A stretch of DNA of 11,015 bases, taken from the NCBI GenBank assembly GCA_964632495.1, contig CAZWDS010000099.1, forward strand, positions 1 to 11,015, given 5' to 3'. The stretch comes from CALKXV01 sp964632495 (GTDB lineage Bacteria; Pseudomonadota; Alphaproteobacteria; Rhodobacterales; Rhodobacteraceae). The notes beneath the pieces were generated by a model that was not told where the DNA came from, searched no databases, and worked only from the letters and a program-made list of their open reading frames with translations. The translations under genes and the position numbers were made by a program. Positions 6,530 through 11,015 of this stretch are shown in pieces; the first letter of the stretch is position 1; each line of letters starts with the position of its first letter.

Positions 6530-7543
6530 ATGCCCTTCCGCTTTATCCTATCCTTTTTCCTCGTTCTTGTCGCCCTACCTGCCAACGCCTTTGACCCCAC
6601 TTCCATCGGGACAAATGTTGTCGCGGAGTGGCAAAAATGGATGACCAAACACAACGTCCCAGAAGGCGCGCTGATCGTGGCGCACAATGGCACGGTCGTC
6701 GCAACCGGCGAAGTGAACCGCAGCGTCGATGCCCCTGCCAAGGTCGCCAGTCTGTCAAAAGCGATCACGGCCATCTGCGCTTTGAAAGCCGCCGATAGCG
6801 TCGAGAAATCCGCAGGCACCCCCCTGTCCGAAGCCATCCCCAAGGCCTTGGCCGAACATCCGCCCAAGGACGACACATTCCCAAAGATCACCATCGGACA
6901 GTTGATCACCCACACCAGCGGCATCGAGTCCGATTACCACCGGGTCGAACTGGCCAAGCTGCGCACCTTCGAGAAAGAAAACAAACTCTGGCAATTCTCC
7001 AAAGTCGTTCAGGAAAGCCTTGCCCCCTCAGGCGCCGCCTATCGCTATTCCAACGCGAATTACCTGACACTTGGTCTGGTGATCGAAGAACTGACCGCCG
7101 AAAGCTACGAAGAATACTGCGCCCGGACCGTCCTTGATCCAGCGGGCGCCACAACTGGCAAGCTTAACGCGGACTGGCGCGTGATGTCGGCTTGGGGCGG
7201 TTGGGAAATTTCGGCCCGCGATTATCTGAAGTTTGCCGAAACCCATTTTGCCGGCGACCACACCGCCGAACGTCCCGCAGGTTTCACGCTCCCCTCAGCC
7301 TTCGCCAATGACCGCACGAAGTACAGCGCCGGACTGCTGTTCCGCCGCACCCGCCTTGGCATCAACGCCTGGCACCAAGGGTCGTGGACCGGCGTGCGCG
7401 GCCGTTCCAACGATCGTTTCGGCGCCTATGTCGCGCTTTATGACAATGGGTTTTCAGTCGTCACGAACTATGCCCATGATGCCTGGGAGCGCGACATAAG
7501 CCGCGAGTTGGACGACCTGCTTTACAAGACCACGCACCCCTGA
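6530..7543 (+). CDS. Secreted serine hydrolase, beta-lactamase / penicillin-binding-protein fold (class C-like)
   Basis: This 337-residue protein has a signal peptide (MPFRFILSFFLVLVALPANA, likely cut after residue 20), so it acts in the periplasm or outside the cell. Its catalytic motifs are those of the PF00144 serine hydrolase family: SLSK with nucleophile S74 and K77, YSN at 173-175, and HQG at 282-284 as the third motif. The family includes class C beta-lactamases, DD-peptidases, esterases and amidases, so antibiotic resistance should not be assumed. Length is near the short end of the family. CGGAG lies 7 bases before the ATG. It follows the LRR gene by 60 bases on the same strand with no visible terminator, so it may be in the same transcript as the M20 peptidase and the LRR protein. 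Confidence 0.9.
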   Translation: MPFRFILSFFLVLVALPANAFDPTSIGTNVVAEWQKWMTKHNVPEGALIVAHNGTVVATGEVNRSVDAPAKVASLSKAITAICALKAADSVEKSAGTPLSEAIPKALAEHPPKDDTFPKITIGQLITHTSGIESDYHRVELAKLRTFEKENKLWQFSKVVQESLAPSGAAYRYSNANYLTLGLVIEELTAESYEEYCARTVLDPAGATTGKLNADWRVMSAWGGWEISARDYLKFAETHFAGDHTAERPAGFTLPSAFANDRTKYSAGLLFRRTRLGINAWHQGSWTGVRGRSNDRFGAYVALYDNGFSVVTNYAHDAWERDISRELDDLLYKTTHP

Positions 7544-7647
7544 CACCTCGACGATCCACACAGGGCCAATTTGGTTAATATCACGCATCGAAACAGGGCA
7601 AACGCGCCCCAATCCCTTTCACCTTTTGTGAAGTACGCCGGGGAGCG

Positions 7648-7666
7648 CGAGGGGCAGCGCCCCTCG
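7648..7666. repeat. Perfect 8-bp GC hairpin, possible dispersed intergenic element
   Basis: CGAGGGGC and GCCCCTCG flank a 3-base loop. The stem is followed by TTCAAAAAAATTA, so it has no U-tract on the plus strand, and on the minus strand the poly-U lies before the stem rather than after it. Flanking GAGCGC (about 7644) and GCGCTC (about 7692) can extend the fold. The shape resembles short repeated hairpin elements between Rhodobacterales genes, but I recall this only in general terms and only one copy is in the window. Confidence 0.4.
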
Positions 7667-7710
7667 TTCAAAAAAATTATCTGCTCCAAGGGCGCTCTTT
7701 TTGGCGTGAC

Positions 7711-7734
7711 AAAACCCGCTACGGCTGGGCTTTT
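7711..7734 (+). terminator. Probable intrinsic terminator after the serine hydrolase
   Basis: AAAACCCGC and GCTGGGCTTTT pair around the loop TACG with two single-base bulges, and the 3' arm ends in four T residues. The A-start / T-end form could act in both directions. It lies about 170 bases after the hydrolase stop codon and is the first terminator-like structure downstream of it. Confidence 0.5.
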
Positions 7735-7923
7735 ATTAAACAATTTCAATCCTATAAACCCACATAAACACTGTGACCCACGGATGCCTGAAGGGGCCAG
7801 AACCCCAAAAAATCAACAATGACAAAGTTCTGCCGTAATTTTGCTCTTGGAAATTCGCGAAGATAAACGATCAAAATCAAATGAGCGCCGAATTTCCGGG
7901 GCTCCAAAAGAGGAATTGAGGGT

Positions 7924-8232
7924 ATGTCTGACGCCATGCAGGTCGCGAAACAACGCCGCCAAGATTACAAGAAAAACATCGTCGAGATGGAAAAAGAAAT
8001 TGCTGAACTTCATGAACTGATCGCTGATCTGGACAGTTTCATTGAATTTGGCGACGCACTGATGACCGATGGGTCTGAAAAGGCCAGCGCGACTGCAGCG
8101 CCTGATGCGATCAGCGCGCCGTTTCCAAAGGCTGTCGCCGACGCTCCGGAAATGCCGAAACGCAAAACCGCAGCGCCCTCGGACACCAACGAACAGATTT
8201 CCAAGGCCTTGTCGCAGCGCGCGAACAGCTAA
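7924..8232 (+). CDS. Small coiled-coil protein of unknown function
   Basis: This 102-residue protein has a charged N-terminal helix (about residues 6-48, rich in Lys, Glu and Leu) with heptad-like spacing, for example VEMEKEIAELHELIADLDSF, which predicts a coiled coil. An Ala/Pro-rich, probably disordered tail follows (about 50-90), and the end is a short polar helix. There is no signal peptide, membrane helix or cysteine. GAGG lies 10 bases before the ATG and a second purine run sits closer. It has its own strong terminator 30 bases after the stop codon, so it is probably a single-gene unit. I do not recognise the family; clean gene signals on both sides argue it is real. Confidence 0.75.
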   Translation: MSDAMQVAKQRRQDYKKNIVEMEKEIAELHELIADLDSFIEFGDALMTDGSEKASATAAPDAISAPFPKAVADAPEMPKRKTAAPSDTNEQISKALSQRANS

Positions 8233-8260
8233 CGCGCGACGACAAAACACACCCAACATC

Positions 8261-8294
8261 AAAGCACGCCCGGCACACCCTGGGCGTGCTTTTT
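8261..8294 (+). terminator. Strong intrinsic terminator after the small coiled-coil gene
   Basis: AAAGCACGCCC and GGGCGTGCTTT form a perfect 11-bp stem around a 10-base loop, followed by further T residues. It ends the plus-strand small gene and faces the convergent tRNA-Asp, whose transcript may also stop here since the stem is symmetric. Confidence 0.9.
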
Positions 8295-8343
8295 CGCATG
8301 CGCAAAGGCGAAGGGGCTCATGACGAATATCTAAGAGGAAAAG

Positions 8344-8420
8344 TGGCGCGGTTGACGGGGCTCGAACCCGCGACCCCCGGCGTGACAGGCCGGTACTCTA
8401 ACCAGCTGAGCTACAACCGC
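8344..8420 (-). tRNA. tRNA-Asp (anticodon GTC)
   Basis: The minus strand folds into a complete 77-base cloverleaf with an encoded CCA end (8344-8346). The acceptor arms GCGGTTG (8414-8420) and CAACCGC (8348-8354) pair fully. The D-arm starts TAGCTCAGCTGG, the anticodon GTC is at 8384-8386 within the stem CCGGC/GCCGG, and the T-arm contains GGTTCGAGCC. The discriminator base is G (8347), as expected for tRNA-Asp. Confidence 0.97.
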
Positions 8421-8432
8421 GCGTGAGACCGG

Positions 8433-8461
8433 GACATAAGCAAGCGCTTCGTCCCCGTCAA
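8433..8461 (-). promoter_or_regulatory. Candidate promoter of tRNA-Asp
   Basis: On the minus strand TTGACG (8456-8461) matches five of six -35 consensus bases, followed after 17 bases by TATGTC (8433-8438) as a weak -10. The predicted start falls a few bases before the mature tRNA 5' end at 8420, as is usual for a single tRNA gene. Confidence 0.55.
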
Positions 8462-8670
8462 GCGGATTTCTGTATCTTTTGCAGGCCGCGCAGACTTGCG
8501 GGAAACAGGCCAATATAGCACGCAAAGACACAACGCTTCGGCCTTGAAAGAACCCAGCGACCATGAGCACCTGAAATCCCGCGTTGTTGCCATATTGGAA
8601 ACATATTCACGTGGTCTTTGCCCTTAAAACAATGAGCAAAACCATGACCGATCTTCCCGCAGGCGATGAT

Positions 8671-10857
8671 ATGCATCGTAAGACCTCAGCCTTGCCCGTG
8701 ATCTTCACGCTGACGATCTTTCTCAGCGCTTCGCTGTTGTTCTTTGTCCAGCCTTTGTTTGCCAAGATCGTCCTGCCCGTCATCGGCGGCGCACCTGCGG
8801 TTTGGACCACGGCCATGCTGTTTTTCCAAACCGTGCTAATCGTCGGCTATCTTTATGCCCATGTTTCAACGCGGCTTTTGCCGATCCGAGCGCAGGTTGC
8901 GGTACACATCGCCCTTTGGGCGTTGGCGCTATTCTTTCTGCCACCGGCTTTGCCCGAGGCTTGGCGACTGGACGCTTCAGGCTCGATCGCGCTTCAAACC
9001 CTTGGACTGTTCGCCTTGGGTGTTGGTGCGCCGTTTGCGCTTTTGTCCTCGAACGCGCCTTTGATCCAATCGTGGTACGCACAATCGGGCGGCCCTTCTG
9101 CGGATGATCCCTATTTCCTTTATGGCGCATCCAACCTTGGCTCGCTTGTCGCCCTGCTGGCCTTTCCGCTTGTGGCCGAGCGGTTCTTTGGCGCAGGTCA
9201 GATTGCCCTTGGCTTTTCCTTAGGCTTTGTCGCCCTTGGTGCAGGGTTGTTGGCCTGTGGCGGTAGCATCTTTTCAAAGCGCGCGTCGCATCACAAGGAT
9301 GCGGAACCACGGGCGGGCGTGAAGCCAGCAACGCTGATGTACTGGGCGGTTCTGGCCTTTGTGCCCTCGTCCCTCATGCTGGCGGTAACAGCCAAGATCA
9401 GCACCGACGTCGGCGCGGTGCCCTTGGTTTGGGTAATCCCGCTGGCCTTGTTTCTGTTGACCTTCGTGGTCAGCTTCACGGGTCGCACGATCTTCAAAGG
9501 CCGCTGGCTGACCCAAGCGGCACAGCTTTCCACGGTTGCGGCCCTTTGCCTGTTTGTCGGTCTGGGCGGCGCGCAGTTGAATGCCGCGAAAGCCGGTTTG
9601 CTGATCCTTGCCTTCTTCCTGATCGCGGTCTGGGCCCATCGCACCTTGTACGAAGCCCGCCCGGATGCCGCCAACCTGACCGTGTTCTACGTCACTATGT
9701 CCGTCGGTGGAGCGGCAGGCGGCTTGTTCAACTCGATCCTTGCCCCCGTCTTGTTTGCCGATTTGTTGGAAGGCATCGTGACCCTTTTGGTCGCCCTCCT
9801 CCTGAGCTTTCAACCCATGTTGAAACTGACGCTGACACATTTGATCCGGGGGCTGACCATCGGGGCTGCCATTGGCTTGGCCCTGTCCTTTGGTGTGCTT
9901 GGTTTTGATCTTCCAACCACCTATCTGCCGGTCTTTATGATCGCAGGCCTGGGGCTCCTTTTGCTGATCGCCCGCAAGCCCTTCAATTCCTTCGCCGTCG
10001 CCGCCTGTCTGGTCACCCTGTTGCCTGCATGGCTGGCGGGGCCCGATGATCGTATGCTGGCCGACCGCAGCTTCTTTGGTTTGCACCAAGTCTTGGACCG
10101 GGACGGGACGCGCTATTACACCAACGGCACAACCGTGCATGGCGCGCAACGTCTGGCGGATTACGGGACCGAGCGGCCCCTGCCCAGTTCTTATTATCAC
10201 CCCGCTGGCCCTATGGGTCAGGTTCTGGCCTCGGACGCCGGACAAGCGGCCACACGCATCGGGATTGTCGGCCTCGGCGTCGGCTCGCTGGCCTGTTACG
10301 CTCAACCCGGTCAGGACTGGCATTACTACGAGATCGACGCGATGGTCGACCGCGTGGCCCGCGACCCCGATCTGTTCACCTTCCTGTCGTCCTGCACGCC
10401 TGACGCGCCCACCCATCTGGGCGACGCCCGCGTGGTGCTGGAAGACCAAGCCAACCAAAAATTCGACATTCTGGTGATCGACGCCTATTCCTCGGGCGCC
10501 GTTCCAGTCCACCTGACCACCTTTGAGGCGCTGGAGCTTTACCGTGACCGACTGACCGACACGGGCGTGCTGGTCTTCCACATCTCGAACCAGTTCTACG
10601 ACATCGGCTTGCCCCTTGCGCGCTCGGCCGAGGCATTGGGCCTGCCAATCTGGCGTCAAAACCAGATGAGCCCTGCGTCAGATGATGCGGGCTATCGGGT
10701 CAGCGATGTGGTGATGCTGACACAGGACCCAAGCGTGATCGCGGACCTGTTGGAGACGGGGGTTTGGATGCCGCTGCCTTCGGACGGTGGTCCGGTCTGG
10801 ACGGATGATCGGGCGAACACCTTGGACATTCTGAAGCCAGGTGCGTTTCGCAAGTAG
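8671..10857 (+). CDS. Multi-pass membrane protein fused to a spermidine-synthase-like domain
   Basis: About 13-14 hydrophobic segments fill residues 8-455. They begin IFLSASLLFFVQPLFAKIVL and continue GGAPAVWTTAMLFFQT, the standard opening of the 'fused MFS/spermidine synthase' family. The C-terminal third is a Rossmann methyltransferase-like fold: GIVGLGVGSL at about 531, YYEID at 552-556, GDARVVLED near D585, and DAYSSGAVPVHL from D604. Aminopropyl transfer is doubtful, because true SpeE enzymes carry DxxD where this has DAYS, and no polyamine partner gene is nearby. The real function of the family is unknown to me. I chose the ATG at 8671 (728 residues) for its AGG 7 bases upstream and a short N-terminus before the first helix; ATGs at 8644 and 8632 and a TTG at 8584 are in frame but lack ribosome binding sites. 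It stands alone between two minus-strand tRNAs. Confidence 0.88.
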   Translation: MHRKTSALPVIFTLTIFLSASLLFFVQPLFAKIVLPVIGGAPAVWTTAMLFFQTVLIVGYLYAHVSTRLLPIRAQVAVHIALWALALFFLPPALPEAWRLDASGSIALQTLGLFALGVGAPFALLSSNAPLIQSWYAQSGGPSADDPYFLYGASNLGSLVALLAFPLVAERFFGAGQIALGFSLGFVALGAGLLACGGSIFSKRASHHKDAEPRAGVKPATLMYWAVLAFVPSSLMLAVTAKISTDVGAVPLVWVIPLALFLLTFVVSFTGRTIFKGRWLTQAAQLSTVAALCLFVGLGGAQLNAAKAGLLILAFFLIAVWAHRTLYEARPDAANLTVFYVTMSVGGAAGGLFNSILAPVLFADLLEGIVTLLVALLLSFQPMLKLTLTHLIRGLTIGAAIGLALSFGVLGFDLPTTYLPVFMIAGLGLLLLIARKPFNSFAVAACLVTLLPAWLAGPDDRMLADRSFFGLHQVLDRDGTRYYTNGTTVHGAQRLADYGTERPLPSSYYHPAGPMGQVLASDAGQAATRIGIVGLGVGSLACYAQPGQDWHYYEIDAMVDRVARDPDLFTFLSSCTPDAPTHLGDARVVLEDQANQKFDILVIDAYSSGAVPVHLTTFEALELYRDRLTDTGVLVFHISNQFYDIGLPLARSAEALGLPIWRQNQMSPASDDAGYRVSDVVMLTQDPSVIADLLETGVWMPLPSDGGPVWTDDRANTLDILKPGAFRK

Positions 10858-10920
10858 GGTTGTTCTGGATTTGGGGTGATTTACGCGTTCGGCATTGCTT
10901 TGCAACGCTTTTCGCTTTTC

Positions 10921-10950
10921 AACCGATTTTTGCGACGCAAAGATCGGTTT

Positions 10951-10951
<1 letters not shown>
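10921..10951 (+). terminator. Long hairpin between the membrane-protein gene and tRNA-Val
   Basis: AACCGAT (10921-10927) pairs with ATCGGTT (10943-10949), and inside it TTTGC pairs with GCAAA around a 3-base loop, joined by one T-G wobble. T residues end the 3' arm, so on the plus strand it can terminate the upstream gene 64 bases after its stop codon. It ends directly against the tRNA-Val CCA end, so it could also mark the 3' processing boundary of that tRNA. Confidence 0.65.

Positions 10952-11015
<64 letters not shown>

Larger units (their letters stand above)
7544..7923. other. Non-coding gap of 380 bases with structured elements
   Basis: I see no credible gene here. A TTG-initiated frame at 7571-7822 lacks a ribosome binding site and crosses the hairpins. 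The first part is unstructured. The stretch 7638-7734 holds a strong GC hairpin, an A-rich stretch and a probable terminator, described separately. The last part (7740-7910) is AT-rich and should contain the promoter of the small downstream gene; TTGCTC (7841-7846) with TAAACG 17 bases later is a weak candidate. Confidence 0.6.

Noticed and set aside
6530..7543. Calling the serine hydrolase an antibiotic resistance beta-lactamase
   Set aside because: The SxxK, YxN and HxG motifs fit the broad PF00144 family, which includes many esterases and peptidases; nothing specific to AmpC is seen.
4952..7543. A defence or toxin-antitoxin island built around the LRR gene
   Set aside because: No nuclease, NTPase, TIR, toxin or immunity-like gene is visible nearby, and the flanking genes are metabolic or hydrolytic.
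7571..7822. TTG-started open frame of 83 codons in the 380-base gap
   Set aside because: No ribosome binding site, passes through the GC hairpin and the terminator-like hairpin, and has no protein-like features.
8344..8420. tRNA-Asp as an attachment site for an integrated element
   Set aside because: No partial copy of its 3' end, integrase or phage gene is found in the window.
9274..10659. Open frame of 461 codons antisense to the membrane / spermidine-synthase-like gene
   Set aside because: Gln, Gly and Asp-rich antisense translation with no recognisable domain, opposite a well-supported membrane protein.

Overview
This looks like a chromosomal window from a marine alphaproteobacterium of the Rhodobacterales / Roseobacter group. 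The evidence is a HemA (5-aminolevulinate synthase, C4 pathway) that keeps the Rhodobacter residue numbering, a RodZ-like gene directly before ispG, GC-rich codon use, and typical alphaproteobacterial tRNA-Asp and tRNA-Val genes. I assign it from recalled protein families, not from a database search.

Left part (1-3325, minus strand): hemA, then a RodZ-like membrane protein with an N-terminal helix-turn-helix, then the first 211 codons of ispG, which runs off the left edge. HemA starts tetrapyrrole synthesis, IspG acts late in the MEP isoprenoid pathway, and the RodZ-like protein probably links cell shape to the envelope. The gaps hold folded elements: a perfect hairpin just after hemA, a second palindrome before the RodZ-like gene, and a hairpin that would cover the ispG ribosome binding site. 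The 250-base divergent gap upstream of hemA contains a perfect TGTC-N10-GACA palindrome of the PpsR/CrtJ type.

Middle part (3579-7543, plus strand): a cytoplasmic M20-family dipeptidase-like metallohydrolase with all metal ligands present. Its stop codon overlaps the GTG start of a leucine-rich-repeat protein with a C-terminal region I do not recognise. A secreted serine hydrolase of the beta-lactamase / penicillin-binding fold follows 60 bases later. These three form a likely transcription unit. The LRR half of the middle gene is clearly poorer in GC than the rest of the same gene, which makes this the most unusual locus here.

Right part (7544-11015): a 380-base non-coding stretch with a strong GC hairpin and a probable terminator; a small coiled-coil protein of unknown function with a textbook terminator; tRNA-Asp(GTC) on the minus strand with its own promoter; a large plus-strand gene for a multi-pass membrane protein fused to a spermidine-synthase-like domain; and a tRNA-Val(TAC) on the minus strand cut by the right edge. 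The membrane-protein gene thus lies between two same-strand tRNA genes.

Most of the window is ordinary housekeeping. I see no insertion sequence, integrase, CRISPR array or recognisable defence cassette. The points most worth follow-up are the mosaic LRR gene, the PpsR-like site at hemA and the hairpin over the ispG ribosome binding site.
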